NCBI GenBank assembly: GCA_033557465.1
Contig: CM066039.1
Location: 402,027,440-402,091,439 of the forward strand
DNA: 64,000 nt
Direction of reading: 5' to 3'
DNA from: Ichthyophis bannanicus
Lineage: Eukaryota > Chordata > Amphibia > Gymnophiona > Ichthyophiidae
Made by a program: the position numbers and the translations under genes. Under the pieces are notes generated by a model that saw only the letters and a list, made by a program, of their open reading frames with translations, was not told where the DNA came from and searched no databases. Positions within the stretch are counted from its first letter, which is position 1. Each line of letters opens with the position of its first letter. Positions 1 through 11,803 of this stretch are shown here, piece after piece.

Positions 1-2424
1 TGAATCTATCTCCCTTCACCCTCATCCCATGTCCCCTCGTAGCAGAACTTGCTTTCAAATGAAAGAGGCTCTCTCCCTGAATATTTATGCCACAGAGGTA
101 TTTAAACATCTCAATCATATCACCTCTATCCCGCCTTTCCTCTAAGGTGTACATATGAAGATCCTTCAGTCTGTCCTCATATGCTTTATAATGAAGACCA
201 CTAATCATTTTAGTAGCCACCCTCTGCACAGACTCCATCCTCTTCACATCCTTTTGAAGGTGCGGTCTCCAGAATTGCACACTATACTCCAAATGAGGTT
301 GCACCAAAGACTTATACAGAGGCATTATCACCTCCTTTTTTCTGCTAGCCATTCCTCTCCGTATGCACCCAAGCATCCTTCTAGCTTTTGCCGTCGCCTT
401 TTCTACCTGTTTAGCTACTTTAAGATCATCAGACACAACCACGCCTAGGTCCCGCTCTTCTTTAGTGGACAAAAGTACTTCACCCCTTATACTATATTGC
501 TCCCTTGGATTGCTGCAGCCCAAATGCATGACCTTACATTTTTTAACATTAAATCCCAGCTGCCAAATTTTAGACCATTCTTCAAGCTTAGCTAGATCCC
601 TCCTCATGTTATCTACCCCTTCCTGGGTGTCTACTCTATTGCAGATTTTGGTATCATCCGCAAAGAGGCAAACCTTACCTGAAAGCCCTTCCGCTATATC
701 ACTAACAAAGATGTTAAAAAGAATCGGACCAAGGACAGATCCCTGGGGCACACCACTGGTAACATCCTTCTCCTCAAAGTGAGCTCCATTTACTTGTACT
801 CTTTGTTGCCTCCCACCCAACCAATTTCTAACCCAAGCAGTAACTTTAGGGTCCATCCCTAGGGTGCTCAGTTTGTTTATAAGTCGCCTGTGAGGAACAG
901 TGTCAAAGGCTTTACTGAAATCTAAATACACCATATCTAGGGCTCTCCCTCGGTCCAACTCCCTGGTCACCCAGTCAAAGAAATCAATCAGATTTGTCTG
1001 ACAAGACCTGCCTCTGGTGAATCCATGCTGCCTCGGATCCTGTAATCCGCTGGACTCCAGAAACCTCACTATTTTCTCTTTCAGCAGCGTTTCCAATAAT
1101 TTACTCACCACCGAAGTTAAACTAACCGGCCTGTAGTTTTCAACCACATCCTTACTTCTGCTTTTGTGTAAAGGCACCACATGAGCCTCTCTCCAGTCCT
1201 TTGGCACCACTCCTGACTCCAACGAGGCATTGAAAAGGTCAGTCAGTGGAGTTGCTAGAACGTCCCCAAGTTCCCTCAGTATTCTCGGGTGTATCCCATC
1301 CGGTCCCATCGCTTTGTCTACTTTAAGTTGAGATAGTTTCTCACAAACACAGTCTTTTGAAAATTGTTCAAGATGTCCTTTGCTTCTGTTCCTATTTGTG
1401 GGTGTTTTCTGAGGTCCTGCTCCTGGTTCTTCATCTGTGAACACAGAACAAAAATAATTGTTAAGCAATTCCGCTTTATCCTTTATCAGCTTCTACATAT
1501 TCCTCCCCTGCACCCTTGAGTCTGACAATACCACTCTTGCCCTTCCTCTTCTCACTAATATATCTGAAAAATGTCTTATCCCCCCATTTTATTGCATTGG
1601 CTATTTCCTCCTCCTTTTGAATCTTTTCCTTCTTGGCTAGTTTGCTAGCTTTAAGTTTTTCCAAATACAGATGCCTGTCTTCCTCTCTCTGTGATCTCTT
1701 GTATTTCATGAAGGCCTCTCTTTTTCTTCACTTTTTCAGCTACTTCCTTCGAAAACCATAGCGGTCTCCTTTTCCTTTTGCCTTTATTTACCATTTTAAC
1801 GAAAAGGTTGGTTGCCCTTAAAATACCCCCTTTCAGTTTTGCCCACTGTTTTTCTACATCCCCCAGCTGTTCCCATCCCACTAACGACTCCCTGAGGTAT
1901 TGGCCCATCTTCGCAAAGTTAGTCTTCCTAAAATCTAAGATCCTCACCTTTGAATGGATTCTAACAGCCCTAGTCCTAATACTGAACCACACCATCTGGT
2001 GATCACTGGATGCAAAATGATCTCCCACTACAACATCAGAAACACTTTCACCATTGGTAAGCACCAAGTCCAGTATGGCCCCTTCACGTGTGGGGTCTGT
2101 TACCAATTGCCTGAATAGTTCTCCCTGTAGAGAATCCAGGATCTCCTTACTGCTAGATGATACTGCAGCAGGAATGTGCCAATCAACATCTGGCATATTG
2201 AAATCTCCTATCAGTAGCACTTCCCCTTTCCTAGCAATGCTGCGCATGTCTTCAATTAACTCTCTGTCCACCTCTTCCTCTTGTGAGGGAGGTCTGTATA
2301 TCACACCAATGTAAATAGATTTCTCTTTCCCTCTTTCTAGTTTAACCCACAATGCCTCCCCTCTCCCTTTTAAGCTCTGTAATTCCAAAGCTTTAATAGT
2401 AGTTTTTACATATAGTGCCACTCC
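1..2424 (-). mobile_element. CR1-A LINE fragment (endonuclease and reverse transcriptase)
   Basis: This CR1 non-LTR retrotransposon has its 3' side beyond the left window edge and its 5' side cut at 2424. The high-coordinate part encodes an apurinic-type endonuclease: YRPPSQEEE, GDFNMPDVDW and SSDHQMV are readable in a 256-codon frame from 2421. A frame break near 1700 follows. The reverse transcriptase (RT) lies at about 1400-450, with the FADDT catalytic box near 651-668. At 1-360 it carries the post-RT region that in CR1 continues into the 3' end. The copy is very close to the one at 45237-47180, differing at only a few positions per hundred by eye. It lacks the 1-bp deletion that breaks that copy. 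Confidence 0.9.
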
Positions 2425-3793
2425 GGGAAGGTCTCGTCCTCGGTCTCCCAGTCGGAGCTCGAGGGTATCAAGGAGTCGGCCCCAGGGGCAACTCCTAGGA
2501 ACCGGACCCCCCCGGAGGACCTAGGTTCAGACTCCTGTAAACTTGCCGGAGAGGACCAGAACCCCGAGGAGCATGATCGAGAGATCTTTATTAATGCTGA
2601 GGACTTACCTGAGGCCAGTGGCGTTCGGTGCCAAATTTGATGCCCAGGGGTCCGGTGTCAGGACGATGATGCTGGGGGCCCCCGAAATCAATGCCTGCTG
2701 CAAGGCATTGACTTTTGTTTATTGTTGGATACTGTTTGTTCTATGTAAACCGCGCTGATCGCAAATAGTGCGGTATATAAGAAATGCAAATAAATAAAAT
2801 AAATAAATAAAGGCCAAGATGGAGGAGGGGCTCTGCTCCATGGCCACCATGCGGGACTCGAGGCCCGATGGCTGTGCAGCACTTGGCGTGAACACCGAAG
2901 CCCTCAGTCTGACGCCAGCACTCTGAAGAGTGTGTCCTCCAAGAGGACTATAGGTTCATGGGTCCTGGCGTGGTCTCCGCCGGCCGAGGACTCTTGTCTC
3001 GAGACTTTCTGAGGGTGCTGCTCGGAGTTGCCCGAGTCCTGTTGAGGGACCTTGCCAGGTTTGATCGGAGGCACTTCTTTCGGGAACATTTTCTTTTTGG
3101 AAGGATTCGGGGCTGCACCGGACTAGCTGGCGCCGCGGGACTCCGATGATGCCCGGACTTCTTGCGAAGGGCCGGCTTCGGTGCTCAGTGATGGGGAAGC
3201 CGGGGCAGAGTCAGACCTTGATAATAGATTCCCCTGCAACTTAGGCCGCCTTCAATTGGTTTTAAGGGTCATGGCCTGGCACCAGTCAAAGATGGAACTG
3301 TCGTGGTCCAGTCCCAGGCAGTGGATGAAGCAGTCGTGAGTATCAGTGACTGCGATAGTCTGACTGCAGCGGTCGCACTTCTTGAACCCACCGAGAGTCA
3401 TGGTGGGAGCACACCTGACCAGGGTCGGGGACCCCTGGGTAAAAAAAGGCATGAAGGCCAGTCGAGGTGGAACCTCGAGGAAACATGGGAAAAAGGGGAG
3501 CCCAGATCGGCACCGATGGTGCCGCCTTGAGGTAGGAAGGGAACCGGTATGCAAACTGGACAAAGGAAGGAATTAAAGGACTTTTTCCGGAAGAGTAGAG
3601 GACATCTGTAGGGCTCCATGGGAAAAAGGAGACTGAGCAAGAGGGCACCCTTGGGCGGGAAGGGGATCACGCATGCGTAATAGCATTCCCAAAGGCTTTC
3701 TTTGAAAGCTGGGGAAATGCTCCGCAAGGGCTCAGTCAGTGCCGATGTCACCCATATGTGAGGACTGACTTCCTGCTTGTTCCTGGAGAATAC
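2425..3793 (-). mobile_element. DIRS-A fragment: 5' end with partial gag
   Basis: This is the 5' (right-hand) end of a DIRS-type retrotransposon. The terminal repeat lies at about 3595-3793: GGCTTTCTTTGAAAGCTGGG followed by the TGTGAGGACTGACTTCCTGC end. It matches the ends at 51398-51605 and 60536-60731. Inside it, the minus strand at 3252-3430 encodes the gag N-terminus with a zinc-finger-like array (KCDRCSQ, TDTHDCF, CLGLDH). The rest of gag, to 2425, is frameshifted and interrupted by a short L2-tailed insert at 2715-2813. Confidence 0.75.
2715..2813 (+). mobile_element. Short L2-tailed 3' fragment
   Basis: It contains TGTAAACCGCGCTGAT, a short loop and GTGCGGTATATAAGAAA, then repeated AAATAAAT. 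This is the hairpin-plus-tail signature of the window's L2 LINEs and CORE-SINEs. It interrupts the DIRS-A gag. The insert at 53890-53985 is nearly the same. Confidence 0.7.
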
Positions 3794-4014
3794 ACTGAAA
3801 GGTAGTAGAGATGAGGACAGTATCTGAATTCAAAGAAGCATGGGACAAACACAGAGGATCTCTAAAGGAAAAATGGGACTGTTGTAGTGATTGATATGGA
3901 AGGACTAGACAGGCCATATCATCATGCTTCTATTAAACCCTCCACCCAATGTGCAGCGGCTGCCAATAAAGCAAACAGAATGCTAGGAATCATAAGGAAA
4001 GGAATGAAAAATAA
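3794..4014 (+). mobile_element. CR1 remnant
   Basis: This short mosaic sits between two DIRS-A pieces. The right half encodes a CR1 post-RT stretch (QCAAAANKANRMLGIIRKGM), cut where the DIRS-A terminal repeat begins. The left half resembles a different CR1 3' end (GGAAGGACTAGACAGGCCAT). It marks a CR1 that existed before the DIRS-A insertion at 4012. Confidence 0.65.
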
Positions 4015-4200
4015 CGTGTTACTCACCTGTAGCAGGTGTTCTCCAGGAACAGCAGGAAACGGTCCTCACTTATGAGTGACGTCACTGATGGCGCCCGAAC
4101 GGTAACTCACTCCAGCTTTCAAAGAAAGTCTTTGGGATATGGACCACATATACATGGTTGCCTTCCCGTCCAAGGGCGCCATCTTACCTCAGTAGGATGA
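4012..4200 (-). repeat. DIRS-A left terminal repeat
   Basis: It starts TTACTCACCTGTAGCAGGTG, continues with TTCTCCAGGAACAGCAGGAA, and runs to CGCCATCTTACC. The same block is seen at 33355-33540 and 54797-55000. Its reverse complement closes the right end of the full-length element at 60536-60731. Confidence 0.75.
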
Positions 4201-6949
4201 CATAGCTTAAACCAGCAGAAAAAGAAAACAATTCCAGGGGGAGGAGGGAGGGAGGGTAGTGAGGACTATTTCCTACTGTTCCCGGAGAACACCTGCTACA
4301 AGTGAGTAATTATGCTTTCTCTGGGGGAAAAACCTGTAAAAAGCCCAATGGGGCAACCAGAAGAACTCAAACCTTGAATGATAGCGGAGTAGCACTGGGT
4401 GGTTCTGAGGGTCAGCAGACAGCTTTGGCATCAATAAAGAATCCATTCTCCGGTAGCTTAGACAGACAGAAGGGCCGGAGGGAAGGAGTTGCATTAATCT
4501 CCAAAAAGGTGCCAGAGAACAGCTTGATCAAAGGCACTATTACACCAGGAATCCTCCTCCACGCAGTAGTGGTCTGCGAAGGTATGGACAGAAAACTATG
4601 TCGCAGCTCTGCAGATCTCCAATAAGGAGACAGAGCACAAGTCGGCTACAGAGGCTGCCATAATCTAGACATTGTGAGCTGTAACATGACGCTGCAGGGA
4701 GAGTTCAGCCTGAGCACAAGTGAAAGAAATGCAGTCAGCCACCCATATGGAAAGGGTGCACTTCGAAACAGCAACTCCCAGCCAATTTGGGTCTTAAGAA
4801 ACAAAAAGCTGAGGCGAGTGGTGGTGTGGCTTGGTTCACACAAGATAGAAAGCCAACATTCTTTCAAAAACCAGTGTGTGTAGAAAGGCCTCAGCCCTAT
4901 TAGCATGAGGCTGGAGAAAGAAGGTGAGAAGGACCACCGATTAGTTGAGATGAAAAGGCGAGACATCTTAGGAAGAAACTTAGGGTGGGTGCAGTGCACC
5001 ACTCTATTCTTGTGAAACCTGGTATATATATAGCATGCGCAACCAGCATCTGTAGCTCACTGACACTGTATGCAGAGGTGAACACCACCAGGAAAAGGAC
5101 CTTCCAGGAAAAGAACTTGAGAAGGCAGGTGGCAAGGGTTCAAAAAGGGGAGCAATCTGCTTCCCAAGGATGACATTAAGATCCCACACCATTGTGGGCA
5201 GGTGAATTGGGGGCCAGGAGAGAAGGAAGCCCCTCATGAAGCAGCCTATGAGGGGATGAACAGAAAGTGATCGCCTGTCCACTTGATGATACGTTACTGG
5301 AGTGCTAAGGTGCACCCAGAGTTAGACTTCAAACCCACAAGGGAGAGGTGCAAGGGGTAGGTCAGGACCGTTTGCACTGAGCAGGAGAATGGGTTAAACC
5401 CTCTATTGGCACACCAGATGGAGAATCTGCACCACCTGAAGTCATATGCACATCTGGTGGAATCCTTTCTGGAGACAGGTAGAACATCCTCAAGCTCCCT
5501 GGGAAGGTGGAATTGAGCAAGAGCTACCCTCTCAGCATCCACACAGTGAGGGCAAGAGATCGGAGGATGGAATGTAAGAAGGAGCCCCCATTCTCCGAGA
5601 GGAGATCCAGAGCACAGCAGAGTGGAATTGGAGGCATCCTCAAGAGATGGAGCAGCAGAGGAAACCAGGGTTGCCTGGGCCAGTGTGGGGCAATGAGGAT
5701 CAACGATGCTCTGTCCGCTTGGACCCTGAAGAGGATATTGGCCACTAAAGGACTGGGAGGATAAGTGTAAAGCAAGTCCTTGCTCCAGTCCAGGAGGAAC
5801 GCATCGGCCGCAGTCGAGCCCGGCATGGAATCCTGGAATGGAACAGCGGCAGCTGGCTAAAGGAGGGGCTGGCAAAAAGGTCCATCTTTGGTTTCTCCCA
5901 TGTCTGGAAGATGCCATGAACCACCTGTGAGTTCAGGGCCCACTCATGAGGCTGGAGCACTCTGCTGAACTTGTCCACCAGGATGTTGTCCTGATCCCAG
6001 AGATATACCGCCCAGAGAAGGATGCGTCGCTTGCTGGCAAACATCCAGATCTGGACGGCTTCCCAGCAGAGGAGGTACGAGTCCATGCTGCTCTGCTTGT
6101 TGATATAGAACATTGTGATCTAGTTGTCGGTCTCATGGAAGTTGATCTGATGGAGGCTCTCCTCCCTTGACCACAGATTCTGGGTCCAGAGGCCATCGAA
6201 GTAGGTGCCCCAGCCAAGCTTGGAGGCATCCATGGTAAGGATCAGCTGATGCGTGGTGGCGTGAAGATCTGCTCGGTGATTCTCTGGACTCTGCCACAGG
6301 CAAGGTCACCTGGATCTTGTCCGTCAGGTGCCCCATCGCCTGCTTCCACCGAGTACAGAGAGTCCACTGGGCCAGGTGCTTGTGGAGATAGGCAAAAGGG
6401 GTGACATGCACCGCTGAGGCTTTGTGTCCCAAGAGGCGGAGCATCTGGTGCGCTGACACCGTGGAGCAATCCTGGACATCCCATGCCAAACCCACTAGTC
6501 GTTGCTTCCGGGTCAAGGGAAGTAAGGCTCTTGCTTGAGACGTGTCAGGAACACCCCAATGAACTCGAGCCACTGAGAGGACTGAAGATGGGACTTCAGA
6601 AAGTTGATGACGAAGTTCAGCTGCTGTTGCACCTGGATGGTGCATTGTAAACCTGATGAACCTCGCTAGGCAATGCGCCTCTGATCTAACAGTCGTCCAG
6701 TTAGGCGAAGATGAAGACCCCCTGGAGTCTCGGAAAGTGGCAATGACCACCAGGCATTTTGTGAATACCCTAAGGGTGGATGCCAGGCCAAAAGGGAGCA
6801 CTCTGTCTTGGTAATGACACCCTTGGAAGACAAACCGGAGGTACTGCCAGTGTTGGGTGTGGATCAGGATGTGGGTGTGGGTGTAGGCATCTTTCAGATC
6901 CAAGGAGCATAGCCAGTCTTCCCACTGGAGGTAGGGCAGCAGTGTTCCA

Positions 6950-7545
6950 AGGGTTACATAGTAACATAGTATATGACAGCAGATACAGACCAGTATGATC
7001 CATCTAGTCTGCCCAGCAAGGAGGCCAGAGCAGGTGCACCTGCCGCTCTGTGCAGGTCACTCCTCCGCATGTCTTTGTTTAGGGGTGTACCAACCGCTCT
7101 GTGTTGTGAATAGTTAGTTATGTTTATTTTGATTTTATCCTGTTGCTATAAAGGGATTCACAGTGTCTGTCCCATGCCATTTTGAACTCAGTCACTGTCT
7201 TTGCCCCCCCCACTTCCATCGGGAAGGCATTCCAAGCATTCACCGCCCTTTCAGTGAAAAAGTATTTCCTGACATTGCCTCTCAGTTTACTCCTTGTAGC
7301 TTCATGTTATGCCCTCTAGTTTTACAGCTTCCCCGTCTTTGGAAGAGGTTTGTTTGTTCATTAATACTCTAAGTATTTAAAGGTCTGAATCATATCTCCC
7401 CTGTACTTCCTCTCCTCCAGAGTGTACATAGTTAGGTCTTCAAGTCTCTTCTCATACATCTCCTGATGCAGGCTCCAAATCATTTTGGTCGCCTTCCTTT
7501 GAACCCTTTCCAGTCTTTTTATATCCTTTGCAAGATATAAATCTT
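6950..7545 (-). mobile_element. CR1 3' fragment inserted in DIRS-A
   Basis: The minus strand encodes the conserved CR1 post-RT segment (KRLERVQRKATKMIW, EERKYRGDMIQTFK). Its 3' end falls at 6950-6970 in GTTACATAGTAACATAGTA, a short-repeat tail typical of CR1. It differs from both CR1-A and CR1-B. Readable DIRS RT sequence flanks it on both sides, so it is a later insertion. Confidence 0.8.
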
Positions 7546-8475
7546 GAACTTCTACCGCACTAGGAAGCAGTTGAGATCCTGTAGATCTAAGATGGGGCGG
7601 AAGCCGCCCATCTTTTTTGGAACCAGAAAGTAGCAGGTGTAAAACCCCTTGCCCACCTGAGACTGAGGGACCAAATCTACAGCTCTTTCTTCCAGGAGGG
7701 CTCAGAGATCTCCCTGCAGGAGTTTGCGATTGTGGGGGTCTATAGGAAGTTCCCCTGGAAAGAATGGAAGCGGCATCTACTTGAAGTGGAGGAGGTAGCC
7801 CTCCCGCACCACTTGCAGAGTTCAACATCGCTGGTAATGCTGGGCAAAAGATGGGCCAATGATGGACAAAGGACGTGAGCCACCCACTGATGTGCAGTGG
7901 AGTGGTACCTTCTAGGGGAAGATTGGCTACAATCCAGGAGTCAAAAGCACCCCCCCTCCAGGCTGGGACTTGAGGGCCTTGGGTCTACGAGGTCCTTGGC
8001 CTGCTGGCCCTGTGGGGGAGCAGGATAGGCCAGATACTTGGAATAACCCCTGTAGGCCTTCTTCAGGTAGAAAGACTTTTTCCCCAAAGCCTTCCGTCAG
8101 TGGTCTTCCTAGAGAACCTGGTTTTGGTGAGCAATTCAGTCTCCAGCTTGGCGGCCTTCTCTGTCATGGGCTTGCGAATAGGTTGTCCCCTCGGCACAGG
8201 ACACTGACCAGTTTGCCCTGAACCCATTGTTCCAAACCAGAAGTCTGCAAGCCATGCAAGGTGGCGGGCACTAATGTCGACAGAAGCCACCTGAGCCACG
8301 GACTCCAAGCCATCATACGCCGCACGAGTAACGTACTGTACTTGGAGCACTCCTTCACCTTGGAAACCATGTTCTTGAAGCACTGGATATGGTCATCAGA
8401 AAGCCCAGCTGAGAACCCGGCAAGCTCCCCTGCTAGGTTTTACAAGTACATGCCCATGTACAGTGGTACGCCTGG

Positions 8476-8640
8476 ATACTGAACATTTGTATAGCGCTAC
8501 AAGATGTACTCAGCACTGCACAGACATATGTAAAAGACAGTCCCTGCCCATCAGAGTTTACAATCTAGTCAATACAGTCAACACAGTAGCTGTAGACATA
8601 GAATACATCTAGGGAGAATGGTAAGGAAACACAAAGAAAA
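8476..8640 (-). mobile_element. Unclassified LINE-like 3' fragment
   Basis: It contains TTGTATAGCGCTACAAGATG, a variant of GACAGTCCCTGC, and GTTTACAATCTAGTC. The same block occurs at 33071-33348 with a TACTACTACTA start. It interrupts DIRS-A gag. The GCGCTATACAA end resembles LINE 3' ends, but I cannot name the family. Confidence 0.5.
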
Positions 8641-9089
8641 TTAGGCGAATCAAGATCCAAAAGCGGGTCAAAACCATCCATGGTGCAGGCCTCCTGGCCA
8701 GGAGGCACCAAGGAGAGCATCTTCTGGCTCTTAATATGGCACATGGCGGATTCCACCACCATGGAATGGTGTCTTTTCGAAGCGCGGGCTCTTGAGGACT
8801 CGATACATCGAATTGAGACTTCTGCTCACTATGGGTACTATAACCGGGGTCTCCCACATCCTGAACAAGAACTGCTTGAGGAATGGTGGCACCGGGACCA
8901 TGATAGTCTCTCCTTGGACAGGGAAGGATATTGGAGGACCTCAAGGTCCTCCGACCAAGGCTCCTCCTCTGCCTCGATAGTGAAGGGCAGCACCTTCCCC
9001 ATCTGCTGGACAACTTTCAGGAAACAGAAGTCCTCAGGAGGGGACCGATGGCGCTCCAGTGGTGGCGAGGGGTCCTTGTATCAGCAGGT

Positions 9090-9174
9090 AGCTTTTAGTT
9101 TAAATTTAAGACCCAGCAGAGAGCTTTCAGCTTAAGCTTTTAGTTTACTTTTAAACCAGCAGAGAGCTCTTAGG
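9090..9174 (+). repeat. 45-bp tandem pair in the CR1-B 5' UTR
   Basis: Two units begin AGCTTTTAGTTTA at 9090 and 9135 and share CCAGCAGAGAGCT. Tandem units in a LINE 5' UTR often carry promoter activity. That function is inferred here only from position. Confidence 0.6.
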
Positions 9175-9214
9175 AATAGGGCAAAATATTGTTTGAGGTG
9201 TAAGAAATAAATTG

Positions 9215-9470
9215 TTTCTATTTATTTCTTTATTTATTTAACGGTTTTTCTATACCGCTCTATCATGAGATTCATAGCGGTTTACATATAACATGAACCA
9301 AATATACAAGTAAAAGTTACATTGAACAAGGGAGATAAACTTGGATTACATGAGATAACAGATAATGCAAATATGGCATTGTTGAGGGGGGTTTATTAAG
9401 GTGAGTAAGATATCTTTATACAGAGGCCTTCCACACAGGAGGAAAGAGATCTGGGAATTTGTTTTAAATC
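9215..9470 (-). mobile_element. L2-type 3' UTR fragment
   Basis: It has a TTTATTTATTT tail, then TATACCGCTCTATCATGAGA and TTCATAGCGGTTTACATATA, the reverse complement of the shared L2 tail hairpin. It lies inside the CR1-B 5' UTR. The right boundary is approximate. Confidence 0.7.
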
Positions 9471-9899
9471 GGTGTTAAAGCCAAGTGAAAGGTCAAAGGG
9501 GCAATTTGAAAGGCCCCCTCTATCAAACCAAGGGCTGTGTGAATCACACAAAAAATTGTTAACAGATTACCTTAGAAGCACAGGTCTGGGACCTGTGTAC
9601 CAAGCCAACCTTTACTAAGTGTCAGTTCCCTCCCACCCGCCCCGACTCCTGGCCATCACAGGTATAATCTTAGCTTTATAGGCTCTTAAACCTATTAAAG
9701 GGGGAAGGGTGATCAAAATCACTTTCAGGTTCAGCTGGATATCATCACCAGAACTAGATTAAGGCCCTGAAGTTAATTAATCTTGAGGTGAACAAAGTCC
9801 CTTAAAGGAAAATGGTATAGTTCTATCAATACAAATATCCCTAGCAACTTCAAACAACTTAAATAGCTAAATAAAACCTTAAAACTAAGTTGCAGACAG

Positions 9900-11100
9900 T
9901 AGATCAGCAGCGTGATAGGGGCTATCAAGTCTTTTGCATTGAGTGTCACATGTACGATTTTCTCACAGTTGGTGAAGTATTTTACATGTGCACTAGGTGC
10001 AAGGAGCTCTTTGCCCTCAGGGAATGAGTCTGATCTCTGGAGGCTAGAGTAGCAGATTTGAAGAACATAAGGAAGACAGAGAGGTACATTGACAAGACCT
10101 ACAGGGACATAGTATTGAAGCCCCACCTCCATTCTGGTAGCCTCTCACTTGCCATGGAGGAGAGGGGTCACATGAAAGGAGAGCATCACCTTGGTATTTT
10201 ATTTATTTTTATTTATTTATTTACATTCTCTTATATACCGCGCTATTCTGCATCAGTGCGGTTTACATTGAACAAACTGAAATTACATTGAACAGGGCAT
10301 TATAACTTGGAGATAACTATTTTACAGGGAACATGGGCTATGGAGGGTTAAGTGGCTTGCCCAAGACCACAAGGAGCACCTATGGGACTAGAAACCCCAG
10401 TCCTTCCGGCCCAAGGTTGCTGTCCTCTAGTGGGATTTGAACCCCGACCTTCCAGCCTGAAGTACCGTGCCCCAATCACTAGGCCACTCCTCCACTACAG
10501 GAAGTGATCCTGTAGCTAGGACTTGTCCACCAGGAGATGTAAAACATTCTCACACCGAGCAGGTTTCTCCAAGGCCATGTACTCATGAGGGAAGGGTTAG
10601 GACAGTTATTATGGTTGGTGATTCGATTACTAGGCATTTAGATAGCTGGGTGTCTGGTGGACATGAGTACTGCCTGGTAACATGCCTGCCTGGTGCAAAG
10701 GTAGTGGACCTCATGCACCACCTAGACAGGATTTTAGATAGTGCTGGGGAGGTCTGCTGTCTTGGTACAAATGTTGGTACCAATGACATAGGGAAGTGTG
10801 GGAGGGAGGCTCTGGAGGCCAAATTTAGGCTTTTAGTTAGGAAGTTGAAATCCAGAATTTCCAGGGTAGCATTCTCTGAAATGCTTCCAGTTCCATGCAC
10901 AGGACCAAAAAGGCAGGCAGAGCTCCAGAGTCTGAATGCATGGATGAGACAATGGTGCAAAGAAGAGGGTTTTGGATTTGTTAGGAACGGAGCAACATTC
11001 TGTGGAAGGGAGGGGCTCTTCTGAAGGGATGGGCTCCATCTTAGCCAAGCTGGAACTAGGCTGCTGGCATTAAACTTTAAAAAGGAGATAGAGCAGCTTT
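9900..11100 (+). pseudogene. CR1-B ORF1 remnant (Cys-rich N-terminus and SGNH esterase)
   Basis: CR1 ORF1 proteins bind RNA and often carry an SGNH-hydrolase (esterase-like) domain. Near 9940-10090 a Cys-rich start (MCTRCKEL) is followed by a short helical segment. From 10600 the esterase is readable: VGDSITRHLDSW (nucleophile Ser), LPGAKVVDLMHHL, GTNVGTNDIGKCG (oxyanion Asn) and, after a frameshift near 11020, a D-G-L-H block around 11027-11040. A CORE-SINE at 10197-10497 splits the gene, and several stops are present. Confidence 0.7.
10197..10497 (-). mobile_element. tRNA-derived CORE-SINE with L2-type tail
   Basis: Read on the minus strand, a tRNA-like head comes first: A-box-like TGGCCTAGTGATTGGGGC (10486-10469) and B-box GGTTCAAATCCC within 10445-10432. 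A core follows, with the MIR/CORE motif CTTGGGCAAGCCACTTAACC. The end is the L2 tail hairpin and AAATAAATAAA at 10197-10265. A related copy lies at 57714-57995. These are SINEs mobilised by L2 LINEs, not tRNA genes. Confidence 0.88.
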
Positions 11101-11803
11101 TAAACTAGATAGTAGGGGAAAGCCGACAGTCACCTAGGAGCACATAGTTTGGAAGGCTGTATCCTTGAAGGATACTAGAAAAAAAGGGAAGTTAGGGCAT
11201 CCTGATAGAGAGGTTCCAGCAAACATAGAAGTAGCCCAGATGTTCTTAGTTACAGAGCCAAAAGACTCCAAATTACACCTATCAACTCAGAACCAAATTA
11301 ATAAGAATATAATACAACCTCTAAAATGCCTGTATGCAAATGCTAGAAGTCTAAAAATAAGATGGGAGAGCTAGAATATATAGCACTAAATAAAAGATTA
11401 GATATGATTGGCATTAGAGACCTGGTGGAAGGACGACAGCCAATGGGACACTGTGATACCCTAGTACAAATTATATCGCAATGAAAGGAGTAGATCAAAT
11501 TGGTGGAGAGGTAGTGCTATATATTAGAGAGGCACTGAGTCTCATAGGATCAAAGTTTTGCAGGAAACAAAAAACACTGTAGAATCTCTATGGCTAGAAG
11601 TCCATGTAGAAAGCGGAAGGCGACGGCAGTGGGTGTGTACTACCAACCGCCTGGCCAGAATGAACAGACGGATGATGAAATGCTCAAAGAAATCAGGGAA
11701 GCTAACAAAAGTTACAACACAGTAATAATGGGTGATTTCAAATACCCTGGTATCGACTGGGTCAATGTCACAACAGGACATGCTAGAGAGATAATGTTTC
11801 TAG

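Larger units (their letters stand above)
4012..9075 (-). mobile_element. DIRS-A copy, 5' truncated (YR, RT-RNase H, part of gag)
   Basis: On the minus strand this copy keeps its 3' end. The terminal repeat is at about 4012-4200 and the internal complementary region at about 4265-4345, where GGAGAACACCTGCTACAAGT runs into TGAGTAATTATGCTTTCTC. The tyrosine-recombinase gene lies at about 4500-5560 (CAYDFRWCRFSIWC, NPFSCSVQTVL). RT-RNase H lies at about 5750-7830: MDLKDAYTH, VLPFGLAS and, in another frame, VPKKMGG...RPILDL. Part of gag lies at 7960-9013. All frames are broken. A CR1 (6950-7545) and a small LINE-like fragment (8476-8640) are inserted. The gag 5' end and right terminal repeat are missing. 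Confidence 0.82.

Noticed and set aside
8680..9135. 151-codon plus-strand frame
   Set aside because: It is the antisense shadow of GC-rich DIRS-A gag and carries no recognisable domain. The same holds for plus-strand frames at 49853-50419 and 59751-60257.
11165..11374. Possible separate small gene in the CR1-B region
   Set aside because: It is the ORF1/ORF2 junction of CR1-B, with the endonuclease start (CLYANARSLK) at its end.
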